Shown here piece by piece: positions 41,183 to 49,589 of a stretch of 54,273 bases of DNA. The position numbers were made by a program, and so were the translations under genes. Within the stretch, counting starts at the first letter, position 1. Each line of letters begins with the position of its first letter. The notes beneath the pieces were generated by a model. That model had not been told where the DNA came from and ran no database searches. It saw only the letters and a program-made list of their open reading frames with translations. The stretch covers positions 1-54,273 of the forward strand of contig JAFLTB010000008.1 of the NCBI GenBank assembly GCA_022510605.1, in the 5' to 3' direction. The stretch comes from Lachnospiraceae bacterium. GTDB taxonomy: Bacteria; Bacillota; Clostridia; Lachnospirales; Lachnospiraceae.

Positions 41183-42463
41183 ATGAAACGGTTTATACTG
41201 GCTGTTTGCGTGGTTCTGGTATGTATAGGGGGGTTGATGATTGTCAGCGGCAGGCTTTCGGGCGATAAAAGTACGGTGGACAAGCAGGGGACAGCAGAGA
41301 CGCCAGCCGGGACAGTGGTATCTACGGGAGCAGGTGCTTCCGGGGATGCGGTTATGGCCACAGAGCAGCCGCTTATTTCCAATGAAGAGGCCTTTTCCAT
41401 GGCAGAGGATATAATAAAGACCATGAGCCTGGAGGAAAAGGTAGGACAGATGTTCTTGGTACATTTGTCACAGTTGGACGATGCCCGCACCGAAGACGGG
41501 AATCAGTACAGGCTGACTCACAGGATGGCTGGAATGATAAGGGACTATCATATCGGCGGGATTTATCTTACTCAAAATAATATTGGAAATCAGAAACAGG
41601 CGAAAAAGCTCACCTCTGCATTGCAGGAAAGCTGTACTGGCAGCGCTTTGTATATTGCGGCAGAGGAGGAAGGCGGCGGGGAATTTTCCCTTTCGGCACA
41701 GGTGGCAGACTTAAAGGACACCGGATATACTACCCAGAGTGAGATGGGAAGAAATATGTCGAGAAAACAGGTGGCTCACGTTGGGCAAACCATTGCCGGG
41801 GAACTGACCGGCATAGGTGTCAACCTGAATCTGGCACCAGTGGCAGATGTGGCCTCGGATAATAATCCGGATTACGCCCTCCGTTGTTTTGGAACGGAGC
41901 CAGACCATGTATCCAGCCTGGTGGCGGGCCTGGTGGATGGTATGCGGGATGGCGGGATGGCAGTGACGCTGAAATATTTTCCGGGTATGGGGAATGTGCC
42001 GGGAGAATATACGGAGACGGTTCTGGAAGACCAGGACAGTCTGATGACACTGCGCAATCATAACTTTGCCAGTTATGCAGCCGGAATTGAAGCCGGGGCA
42101 GACTGTGTCATGATGAGTAATATTTCCGTCAGAAAAATAACAGTGAAAAAACTTCCGGCATTTATGTCCCAGGACATTGTCACCAGCCTGCTCAGAGAGG
42201 AACTGGATTTTAACGGTGTTATTATGACACCCCCGTTAAATGATAATGTCATTATCCAGAATTATACACCGGGTTTTGTGGTGACAGAAGCGGTAAAGGC
42301 TGGCTGTGACATGATTTTGATGCCAGAGGATTTTGAGGCTGGATATAAGGCGCTTTTGTCAGCGGTTCAGTCCGGGCGTATTGATGAAAAGGTGATTAAC
42401 ACATCGGTGCGGAGAATTTTGCAAAACAAAATTCAGAGAGGCATTCTTGTGTTAGAGCAATAA
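41183..42463 (+). CDS. Secreted/anchored GH3 (NagZ-like) protein lacking catalytic residues
   Basis: 426 residues with an N-terminal signal anchor ([23 protein letters not shown]), a Thr/Ala/Gly linker to about residue 62, and a GH3 barrel ([39 protein letters not shown], and so on). True beta-N-acetylhexosaminidases have KHFPGHGD and, for the nucleophile, TDDL or TDSL. Here residues 264-271 read KYFPGMGN, losing both His and the Asp, and residues 349-352 read TPPL, so Pro350 replaces the nucleophile Asp. The rest of the fold is intact, so this looks like a non-catalytic family member, perhaps a muropeptide-binding protein. Start at 41183 is set by the signal peptide, with AAGGGA upstream. 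Confidence 0.82.
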   Translation: MKRFILAVCVVLVCIGGLMIVSGRLSGDKSTVDKQGTAETPAGTVVSTGAGASGDAVMATEQPLISNEEAFSMAEDIIKTMSLEEKVGQMFLVHLSQLDDARTEDGNQYRLTHRMAGMIRDYHIGGIYLTQNNIGNQKQAKKLTSALQESCTGSALYIAAEEEGGGEFSLSAQVADLKDTGYTTQSEMGRNMSRKQVAHVGQTIAGELTGIGVNLNLAPVADVASDNNPDYALRCFGTEPDHVSSLVAGLVDGMRDGGMAVTLKYFPGMGNVPGEYTETVLEDQDSLMTLRNHNFASYAAGIEAGADCVMMSNISVRKITVKKLPAFMSQDIVTSLLREELDFNGVIMTPPLNDNVIIQNYTPGFVVTEAVKAGCDMILMPEDFEAGYKALLSAVQSGRIDEKVINTSVRRILQNKIQRGILVLEQ

Positions 42464-42494
42464 ATTTTGTATCAGAAGAATTTTATATCAAAAG
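42464..42494 (+). repeat. Two 15-bp direct repeats upstream of purC
   Basis: ATTTTGTATCAGAAG (42464-42478) and ATTTTATATCAAAAG (42480-42494), 13 of 15 identical, with a 16-base period, just before the purC ribosome site. Could be regulator half-sites or chance in AT-rich DNA. Confidence 0.3.
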
Positions 42495-42515
42495 CGGACA
42501 AGGAGGAAACAAAAA

Positions 42516-43229
42516 GTGGAAAAAAAGGAAATGCTTTATGAGGGCAAAGCGAAGAAAGTTTACAAAACAGATGTGGAGGATGTCTACATTGTGGATTACA
42601 AGGATGATGCCACTGCTTTTAACGGGGAGAAGAAGGGAACCATTGTGGGAAAGGGCGTCATCAATAACCGTATGACTAATTTCCTCTTCCAGAAACTGGA
42701 GGAAGCCGGGGTGCCAACACACTATGTGGAGGAATTGAGCGACCGGGAGACTGCTGTTAAGAAGGTTTCCATTGTACCGCTGGAGGTTATTATCCGCAAC
42801 ACGGCGGCGGGAAGTTTTTCCAAACGTCTGGGAATTGAGGAAGGAAGAAAGCTTCTCTGCCCGACACTGGAATTCAGCTACAAGGATGATGATTTGGGCG
42901 ACCCGCTCATCAATGATTATTTTGCAAAAGCCATTGGCATTGCCACCCAGGAGGATATTGACATTATTACCAGGTATGCTTTTATGGTGAATGATTTCCT
43001 GAAAGGCTTTTTTGAGGAATGCGGCATTGAATTGATTGATTTCAAAATCGAGTTTGGTAAAACCAGCGATGGCACCATTATTCTGGCAGATGAGATTTCT
43101 CCGGACACCTGCCGGTTCTGGGACATCAAGACAAGAGAAAAACTGGATAAGGACCGTTTCCGCCGTGACCTTGGCGGCGTGGAGGATGCCTACAATGAGG
43201 TGGCAAAGAGAATCGGCCTTACAAAATAA
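42516..43229 (+). CDS. purC: Phosphoribosylaminoimidazole-succinocarboxamide (SAICAR) synthase
   Basis: Couples CAIR with aspartate using ATP in purine synthesis. 237 residues, the usual bacterial length. Marks: [11 protein letters not shown] near the start, [51 protein letters not shown] start with AAGGAGG nine bases upstream. First of purC-purF-purB (27-base gap to purF). Confidence 0.97.
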   Translation: MEKKEMLYEGKAKKVYKTDVEDVYIVDYKDDATAFNGEKKGTIVGKGVINNRMTNFLFQKLEEAGVPTHYVEELSDRETAVKKVSIVPLEVIIRNTAAGSFSKRLGIEEGRKLLCPTLEFSYKDDDLGDPLINDYFAKAIGIATQEDIDIITRYAFMVNDFLKGFFEECGIELIDFKIEFGKTSDGTIILADEISPDTCRFWDIKTREKLDKDRFRRDLGGVEDAYNEVAKRIGLTK

Positions 43230-43256
43230 CGAGGGGGAACACAGAAAGGAAGCAGC

Positions 43257-44693
43257 ATGGATTTGCAAGGGAATGAACACTATTCAGAGGGTCTGCACGA
43301 GGAGTGCGGCGTGTTTGGCATATATGATCTGGATGGCGGGGATGTAGCCTCCACCATCTACTACGGTTTGTTTGCGTTACAGCACCGGGGTCAGGAGAGC
43401 TGCGGCATTGCCGTCAGCGATACGGAGGGCCCCAAGGGTAAGATTTTGTCCAAAAAAGGCATGGGCCTTGTCAATGAGGTTTTTAATGCGGAGAATCTGG
43501 AGAAGTTAAAGGGAAATATCGGCGTGGGCCATGTCCGCTATTCCACGGCGGGAGCCAGCAATGAACAGAACATTCAGCCCCTGGTACTGAATTATGTAAA
43601 AGGTACGTTGATGTTAGCCCACAATGGCAATCTGGTGAATGCGCTGGAGCTTCGCAAGGAAATGGAATACAATGGAATGATTTTCCAGACTACCATCGAC
43701 AGCGAGGTTATTGCCTATCACATTGCCAGGGAGCGGTTACACACAAAGACGGCGGAAGAAGCCGTGAAACATGCCATGACAAAAATGAGGGGAGCCTACT
43801 CCCTCGTTATTTCCAGTCCAAGAAAGCTGATTGGGGCCAGAGACCCCTTTGGCTTCCGGCCTCTGGTGATTGGCAAACGGGATAACAGCTATATTCTGGC
43901 CAGTGAGACCTGTGCACTGGACGCCGTGGGGGCAGAGTTTGTCCGGGATGTAAAGCCGGGAGAGATTGTCATGTTAGATAAAAAGGGCATTACCTCGGAT
44001 ACAAGCCTCTGTACGGAGAAACCGGCCAGATGTATTTTTGAATATATTTATTTTGCCAGGGCGGACAGTTATGTGGATGGCGTCAGTGTTTATAATTCCC
44101 GGATTATGGCGGGAAAGATTCTGGCGCAGATGCACCCGGTTCAGGCGGATATTGTGGTAGGAGTGCCGGATTCCGGTAACGCCGCCGCCATGGGCTTTGC
44201 CCTGGAGTCCCATATTCCCTATGGAGTTGCTTTTATGAAAAACAGCTATGTGGGGCGGACATTTATCAAGCCGAAGCAGTCGGCCAGAGAGTCCAGCGTA
44301 CAAATTAAACTAAACGTATTGAAGGAGGTTGTCCGGGGCAAACGGGTTGTCATGGTGGATGACTCCATTGTACGGGGAACGACCAGCGGCCGCATTGTAA
44401 AGATGCTAAAGGATGCCGGAGCAACGGAGGTACATGTGAGAATCAGTTCTCCGCCATTTTTGAATCCGTGCTATTTTGGTACGGACGTGCCAAGCTGTGA
44501 CCAGCTGATTGCCTACAACAATACGATAGAAGAGATTGAAAAACTCATTGGTGCGGATTCCCTGGGATATCTGGATGGGCAGCGCCTTCCGGAGCTGATT
44601 GAGGGGGATGACGGGTACTGTGATGCCTGCTTTTCCGGCAATTATCCGGTGGAGCCGCCCAAAGAGGATATTCGGGGGGACTATGAGCGGTAA
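43257..44693 (+). CDS. purF: Amidophosphoribosyltransferase (glutamine PRPP amidotransferase)
   Basis: First step of purine synthesis: moves ammonia from glutamine to PRPP. 478 residues. Catalytic Cys17 in HEECGVFGI follows a 16-residue propeptide that must be removed, as in the Bacillus-type enzyme. Cys of the structural [4Fe-4S] cluster are visible in PARCIFEYIYFARADS, NPCYFGTD and YCDACFSGNY. PRPP loop: VVMVDDSIVRGTTSGRIV. AAAGGA lies before the ATG. The Fe-S type fits an anaerobe and makes the enzyme oxygen sensitive. Between purC and purB. Confidence 0.97.
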   Translation: MDLQGNEHYSEGLHEECGVFGIYDLDGGDVASTIYYGLFALQHRGQESCGIAVSDTEGPKGKILSKKGMGLVNEVFNAENLEKLKGNIGVGHVRYSTAGASNEQNIQPLVLNYVKGTLMLAHNGNLVNALELRKEMEYNGMIFQTTIDSEVIAYHIARERLHTKTAEEAVKHAMTKMRGAYSLVISSPRKLIGARDPFGFRPLVIGKRDNSYILASETCALDAVGAEFVRDVKPGEIVMLDKKGITSDTSLCTEKPARCIFEYIYFARADSYVDGVSVYNSRIMAGKILAQMHPVQADIVVGVPDSGNAAAMGFALESHIPYGVAFMKNSYVGRTFIKPKQSARESSVQIKLNVLKEVVRGKRVVMVDDSIVRGTTSGRIVKMLKDAGATEVHVRISSPPFLNPCYFGTDVPSCDQLIAYNNTIEEIEKLIGADSLGYLDGQRLPELIEGDDGYCDACFSGNYPVEPPKEDIRGDYER

Positions 44694-44741
44694 GCCGTCA
44701 CCTGGAGCATGTGAATGTGGAGAAAACAGAAAGGGGTCAAT

Positions 44742-46196
44742 ATGAGTACAGATAAATATGTAAGTCCATTATCCGAGCGGTATGCCAGCCGGGAGATGCA
44801 GTTTATTTTCTCCCCGGACATGAAATTCAGAACCTGGAGAAAACTCTGGATTGCTTTGGCAGAGACCGAGAAAGAACTGGGATTAAAGGATGCGGATGGC
44901 AATCCACGCATTACCGATGAGCAGATTGCCGAGTTGAAAGCCCATGCCGAGGATATCAATTACGAGGTGGCAAAGGCGAGGGAAAAGGAAGTGCGCCACG
45001 ATGTAATGAGCCATGTATATGCCTACGGGCAGCAGTGTCCGAAAGCAGCAGGGATTATCCACCTGGGTGCCACCTCCTGTTATGTAGGGGATAATACCGA
45101 TGTGATTATCATGACGGAGGCCCTGAAGCTGGTAAAGAAAAAGGTGGTGAATGTCCTGAAGGAACTGGCAGATTTTGCCATGAAATATAAGGATTTGCCA
45201 ACGCTGGCCTTCACTCACTTCCAGCCGGCACAGCCTACCACGGTGGGCAAGCGTGCAACGCTGTGGATGCAGGAACTTCTGATGGATTTAGAGGATTTGG
45301 ATTATGTGCTTTCTAATATGAAGCTTCTTGGCTCTAAGGGAACCACCGGCACCCAGGCCAGTTTTCTGGAGTTGTTTGACGGGGACGAGTCAAAGTGCAA
45401 GGAGGCCGACAAGAGAATTGCAGAGAAAATGGGCTTTGAGTCCTGCTTCCCGGTATCGGGGCAGACCTATTCCCGCAAACTGGACACCAGAGTGTGTAAT
45501 GTGCTGGCAGGTATTGCCGCCACGGCACACAAGTTTTCCAATGATATCCGCCTGCTGCAGCATTTGAAGGAGATAGAGGAGCCTTTTGAAAAAGGACAGA
45601 TTGGTTCTTCTGCCATGGCGTATAAGAGAAACCCTATGCGCAGTGAGCGGATTGCCTCTCTTTCCCGTTATGTGATGATTGATGCACTGAATCCGGCCAT
45701 TACCTCGGCCTGCCAGTGGTTTGAGAGAACCCTGGATGATTCTGCCAACAAGCGTCTCAGTGTGGCAGAAGGCTTTCTGGCGGTGGACGGCATTCTGGAT
45801 TTGTTCCTGAATGTGGTAGACGGTCTGGTGGTATACGATAAGGTGATTACCAAGAGGCTGATGTCAGAGCTTCCTTTTATGGCCACGGAGAATATTATGA
45901 TGGATGCGGTGAAGGCTGGCGGCAACCGCCAGGAGCTGCATGAAAAGATTCGTGAACTTTCCATGGAGGCTGGTAAAAATGTAAAGGAAAGAGGCCTGGA
46001 CAACAATCTGTTGGAGCTGATTGCCGCAGAAGAAGCCTTCCCAATGACCTTAGAGGAATTGCAGGAGACCATGGAACCGGCGAAATATGTGGGACGGGCG
46101 CCGAGTCAGGTGAAGGAATTTGTGGAGGAAGTGATTCAGCCGATTCTTACAGAGAATAAAGAACTGCTGGGCCTGAAAGCGGAGATTACCTGCTGA
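44742..46196 (+). CDS. purB: Adenylosuccinate lyase
   Basis: Removes fumarate from SAICAR and from adenylosuccinate. 484 residues. The signature SSAMAYKRNPMRSERI holds the catalytic Ser loop; HLGATSCYVGDNTD and THFQPAQPTTVGKRA are the other active-site segments. AAAGGGG lies before the ATG at 44742; a longer frame at 44715 has none. It is the longer vertebrate-like form seen in Clostridia rather than the 430-residue Bacillus form. 48 bases after purF; alpha-galactosidase starts 23 bases later. Confidence 0.96.
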   Translation: MSTDKYVSPLSERYASREMQFIFSPDMKFRTWRKLWIALAETEKELGLKDADGNPRITDEQIAELKAHAEDINYEVAKAREKEVRHDVMSHVYAYGQQCPKAAGIIHLGATSCYVGDNTDVIIMTEALKLVKKKVVNVLKELADFAMKYKDLPTLAFTHFQPAQPTTVGKRATLWMQELLMDLEDLDYVLSNMKLLGSKGTTGTQASFLELFDGDESKCKEADKRIAEKMGFESCFPVSGQTYSRKLDTRVCNVLAGIAATAHKFSNDIRLLQHLKEIEEPFEKGQIGSSAMAYKRNPMRSERIASLSRYVMIDALNPAITSACQWFERTLDDSANKRLSVAEGFLAVDGILDLFLNVVDGLVVYDKVITKRLMSELPFMATENIMMDAVKAGGNRQELHEKIRELSMEAGKNVKERGLDNNLLELIAAEEAFPMTLEELQETMEPAKYVGRAPSQVKEFVEEVIQPILTENKELLGLKAEITC

Positions 46197-46219
46197 CAGC
46201 GGGTGCAAGGAGGAAAAAC

Positions 46220-48388
46220 ATGGGTATTTCTATTTCCGGGGACAGTAAGTATTTTCAAATGGATACCAAAAATTCTACGTATCTTATAGGTGTTGCTCCA
46301 GATGGATTTCTGGGGCACATGTATTATGGAGAAAAACTTCAGACGGGCCGGGACTTTGATTATGACGGCCTGTCCTGGCTGCTGGGGAAAGGTTTTGCTG
46401 AGCGGGATAAAATTAACTTTGAAGACAGCTTTCCATGGGAATATGGTATGCCAGGCTATGGAGATTTCAGGGAGCACTGTCTGGAAATTGCGGCGGAGGA
46501 AGGAAAGGAAGCGCTGGAATTTCGATATGCGGGCTATGAATTACTGCCGGAGAAGCCGGATTTACAGGGGCTGCCGGGGGTGTTTGGAGAGGATGGAGAT
46601 ACGTTAGTCATCCGCTTGCGGGAGCAAAAACTCTCCCTGGTGGTGGAACTGGTGTATTCGGTATTTGAAAAGGAGGACGCCATTGTTAAGTCCGTCCGGA
46701 TAAAAAATGAGGGGGCTTCTGCCTGTTTTCTCACCCGGGTATTGACAAGCCAGGTGGAGCTGCCACCGGGACAGTATGACCTGATTACCCTCCATGGCTC
46801 CTGGGGACGGGAGAGGGAGCCCTACCGCCGGGAAATCGGATGGGACTGCCAGAGCATATCTTCCATTCGGGGCGTCAGTTCCCACCAGAGCAATCCTTTT
46901 ATGGCAGTTGTCAGCCGGAATGCCGATGAGGAAACAGGGACGGTATATGGAATGAATCTGGTCTATTCCGGGAATTTTCTGGCAGAGACGCAGATGAGCC
47001 AGTTTGGGACGGTGCGCGGGGTGATGGGGATTCATCCCCACCAATTCAGATGGAAGCTGGCGGCAGGAGAGTGTTTTGTGGCGCCAGAGGTGGTACATAT
47101 TTTTTCCAGCGAGGGAATTGGCGGCATGTCCCGGCGGTTCCATGATTTATATAGAGGGCATCTGATTCGGGGGCCTTACCGTGACCGGAAACGGCCGGTG
47201 CTAATCAATAACTGGGAAGCTACCTATTTTAACTTTAATACCGAAAAACTGTGGGAAATTGCAGAGAAGGCCGCAGAGTGCGGAATCGAAATGTTAGTTA
47301 TGGACGACGGCTGGTTTGGCCACCGGGAGGATGACAGTACCTCGCTGGGAGACTGGGAGACCAATGAGAATAAACTGCCGGGAGGCCTGAAACGGCTGGT
47401 GGAGGGAGTTAAGGAGAGAGGCCTTGCCTTTGGTATCTGGATGGAGCCGGAGATGGTTTCGCCGGATTCGGATTTGTACCGGGAGCACCCGGACTGGATT
47501 ATCGGACAGCAGGGGAGAGAGACCAGTCGGGGCCGGAATCAGTATGTACTGGATTTTTCCCGGCCGGAGGTCAGGGAGGAAATATACCGGCGGATATGCC
47601 GGGTGCTGCAAAGTGCCGATATTACCTATGTGAAGTGGGATATGAACCGGTGTCTTACCCATGTGCCGGAGGGGGAGGTATATCACCGGTATGTGCTGGG
47701 AGTATATGATTTGCAGAACCGTCTGACAACCGATTTTCCAAATCTTCTTTTGGAAAACTGCTCGTCTGGCGGCGGGCGGTTCGATGCGGGGATGCTGTAT
47801 TACAGTCCCCAGATATGGTGCAGTGATGATACAGACGCCATAGAGCGCCTGCGGATTCAGCGGGGTACGGCCATGGTATATCCATTGTCCGCCATGGGCG
47901 CCCATGTCAGCGACTGTCCCAACCATGCCACCAGGCGCACCACGCCCTTTGCCACCAGAGGAGATGTGGCACTGGCCGGAACCTTTGGTTATGAACTGGA
48001 TGTCACCGCTATTGCCGAGGAGGACAGGCAGGCCATCCGCAGACAGATTGAGGTATATCACCAGTACCATGAGCTGATTTGCCAGGGGGATTATTACCGC
48101 CTTCCATCACAGGCAGAGGGCCGGGACTATGACTGCTATATGGTGGTTTCAAAGGATAAGAGCCAGGCCCTGATTTCCTTTGTAAGGACCAATGTCCGGC
48201 TGAACTACCCGGAAGAGCGGATTTATCTCCGGGGCCTAAGTGAAGAGAAGCTGTACCGGCTTTCCGATAGAGAGACCACAATATCTGGCAGTGTGCTGAT
48301 GAAAGTCGGTCTGAAGGTGAATGGGGCCGAGGGGGAGTATCAGAGCAAACAAATATATTTGACGGAGCTAAAGGATTCGGAATCATAA
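46220..48388 (+). CDS. Alpha-galactosidase, GH36
   Basis: Removes terminal alpha-1,6-galactose from raffinose-family sugars and galactomannan. 722 residues, tetrameric family-36 length: N-terminal beta-supersandwich (1-320), catalytic barrel (about 325-650) and a C-terminal beta domain. Nucleophile Asp474 in YVKWDMNRCLT; acid/base in the CSDDTDAIERLRIQ segment near 535-540; WMEPEMVSPDSDLY and MDDGWFGHREDD also conserved. No signal peptide, so it acts in the cytoplasm on imported sugars. AAGGAGG precedes the ATG. It follows purB by 23 bases, an odd partner; no sugar transporter is adjacent. Confidence 0.96.
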   Translation: MGISISGDSKYFQMDTKNSTYLIGVAPDGFLGHMYYGEKLQTGRDFDYDGLSWLLGKGFAERDKINFEDSFPWEYGMPGYGDFREHCLEIAAEEGKEALEFRYAGYELLPEKPDLQGLPGVFGEDGDTLVIRLREQKLSLVVELVYSVFEKEDAIVKSVRIKNEGASACFLTRVLTSQVELPPGQYDLITLHGSWGREREPYRREIGWDCQSISSIRGVSSHQSNPFMAVVSRNADEETGTVYGMNLVYSGNFLAETQMSQFGTVRGVMGIHPHQFRWKLAAGECFVAPEVVHIFSSEGIGGMSRRFHDLYRGHLIRGPYRDRKRPVLINNWEATYFNFNTEKLWEIAEKAAECGIEMLVMDDGWFGHREDDSTSLGDWETNENKLPGGLKRLVEGVKERGLAFGIWMEPEMVSPDSDLYREHPDWIIGQQGRETSRGRNQYVLDFSRPEVREEIYRRICRVLQSADITYVKWDMNRCLTHVPEGEVYHRYVLGVYDLQNRLTTDFPNLLLENCSSGGGRFDAGMLYYSPQIWCSDDTDAIERLRIQRGTAMVYPLSAMGAHVSDCPNHATRRTTPFATRGDVALAGTFGYELDVTAIAEEDRQAIRRQIEVYHQYHELICQGDYYRLPSQAEGRDYDCYMVVSKDKSQALISFVRTNVRLNYPEERIYLRGLSEEKLYRLSDRETTISGSVLMKVGLKVNGAEGEYQSKQIYLTELKDSES

Positions 48389-48407
48389 ACAGGAGTGAGG
48401 AAGCGGC

Positions 48408-49268
48408 ATGTGGATAGCAGACGGATGGAAAGAGTATGAGGTGTTGGACACCTCTGCCGGTGAGAAGCTGGAGCGGTGGGGGGAGTATATTCTGGTGCGG
48501 CCAGACCCCCAGGTAATCTGGAATACGCCTCACAAGGCGCCGGAGTGGAAGCGGAAAAACGGACACTACCACCGCAGTAATAAGGGGGGCGGCCAGTGGG
48601 AATTTTTTGGTTTGCCGGAACAGTGGGAGATTTCCTACGGGGACTTAATCTTCCGGTTAAAGCCCTTTCACTTTAAGCATACCGGGCTGTTTCCAGAGCA
48701 GGCGGTGAACTGGGATTGGGCGGGAGACCTGATTCGCAGGGCAGAGCGGCCGGTGAAGGTATTGAATCTTTTTGCCTATACAGGCGGCGCTACCCTGGCC
48801 TGTGCCAGTGCCGGGGCGGCCGTGACCCATGTGGACGCCTCCAAGGGGATGGTTACCTGGGCAAAGGAAAATGCCCTGGTGTCCGGCCTGGGAGATGCGC
48901 CCATCCGTTATCTGGTGGATGACTGTGTGAAGTTTGCGGAGCGGGAAATCCGCCGGGGCAATCAATACGATGGCATCATTATGGACCCGCCCTCCTATGG
49001 CCGGGGGCCCAAAGGGGAAGTGTGGAAAATCGAGGAGAAGATTTTTCCGTTAATACAGCTTTGTACGAAAATCCTGTCGGAAAAACCGCTGTTTTTCCTG
49101 ATTAATTCCTATACCACGGGCTTACAGCCAGCGGTGTTATCCTATATGATGAACCTGGAGATTGGCAAGCGGTTTGGCGGTCTTGTGGAGGCAGAGGAAA
49201 TCGGCCTGCCTGTCCGGGGGGGACTGGTACTGCCCTGCGGCGCCAGCGGAAGATGGACTAGGGAATAG
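48408..49268 (+). CDS. SAM-dependent methyltransferase, RlmI/RlmK-like
   Basis: 286 residues. Class I Rossmann methyltransferase of the COG1092 group, whose known members methylate 23S rRNA. LNLFAYTGGATLACASAGA is the SAM loop, THVDASKGMVTWAKENA follows, and MDPPSYGRGPKGEVW is motif IV. It lacks the PUA domain of RlmI, so the exact target is uncertain. GAGG lies before the ATG. It starts 19 bases after the alpha-galactosidase ends and is the last gene of the purC-to-methyltransferase run. Confidence 0.85.
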   Translation: MWIADGWKEYEVLDTSAGEKLERWGEYILVRPDPQVIWNTPHKAPEWKRKNGHYHRSNKGGGQWEFFGLPEQWEISYGDLIFRLKPFHFKHTGLFPEQAVNWDWAGDLIRRAERPVKVLNLFAYTGGATLACASAGAAVTHVDASKGMVTWAKENALVSGLGDAPIRYLVDDCVKFAEREIRRGNQYDGIIMDPPSYGRGPKGEVWKIEEKIFPLIQLCTKILSEKPLFFLINSYTTGLQPAVLSYMMNLEIGKRFGGLVEAEEIGLPVRGGLVLPCGASGRWTRE

Positions 49269-49324
49269 CAAATTGGCGCTGCTATGTCAGCACGATGGCG
49301 CCATCATGCCAGGCAGATGGCAGA

Positions 49325-49360
49325 AGCCGGATAGAATCTAGAAGTTCTATCTGGCTTTTT
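49325..49360 (+). terminator. Terminator of the purC-to-methyltransferase run
   Basis: 12-bp stem AGCCGGATAGAA/TTCTATCTGGCT (49325-49336 with 49345-49356, one G-T), eight-base loop, then T. Confidence 0.88.
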
Positions 49361-49589
49361 GTGTAATATTTCTTCCTTTATCTTGTTTGAGATTAGAAGT
49401 ATATCATATGATATGAAAAGTGATTGTCAAGCACAAATTTTTGAAAAATAGTGTAAATTAAGTGATGAGGGCTACCAAATAAGTGATAAGCCTTCCTTTT
49501 TTTATATTACTATGTTAGAATATTTGCAACCAAAGTTTTGCTACACAGGCATAAAAGTTATGAAATAAAAACACGAGAAAGGAGAAGTG
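49361..49589 (+). promoter_or_regulatory. AT-rich leader of the large surface protein, with probable promoter
   Basis: With the terminator before it, the gene-free stretch runs 49269-49589 (321 bases). It holds an extended -10 TGTTAGAAT (49513-49521) with a poor -35 (TTCCTT, 49493-49498), and two imperfect direct repeats AAGTGATGAG / AAGTGATAAG at about 49460-49490. Nothing else stands out. Confidence 0.4.

Noticed and set aside
42464..42515. Purine riboswitch or PurR box before purC
   Set aside because: The gap is only about 50 bases and has no stem-loop of riboswitch type.
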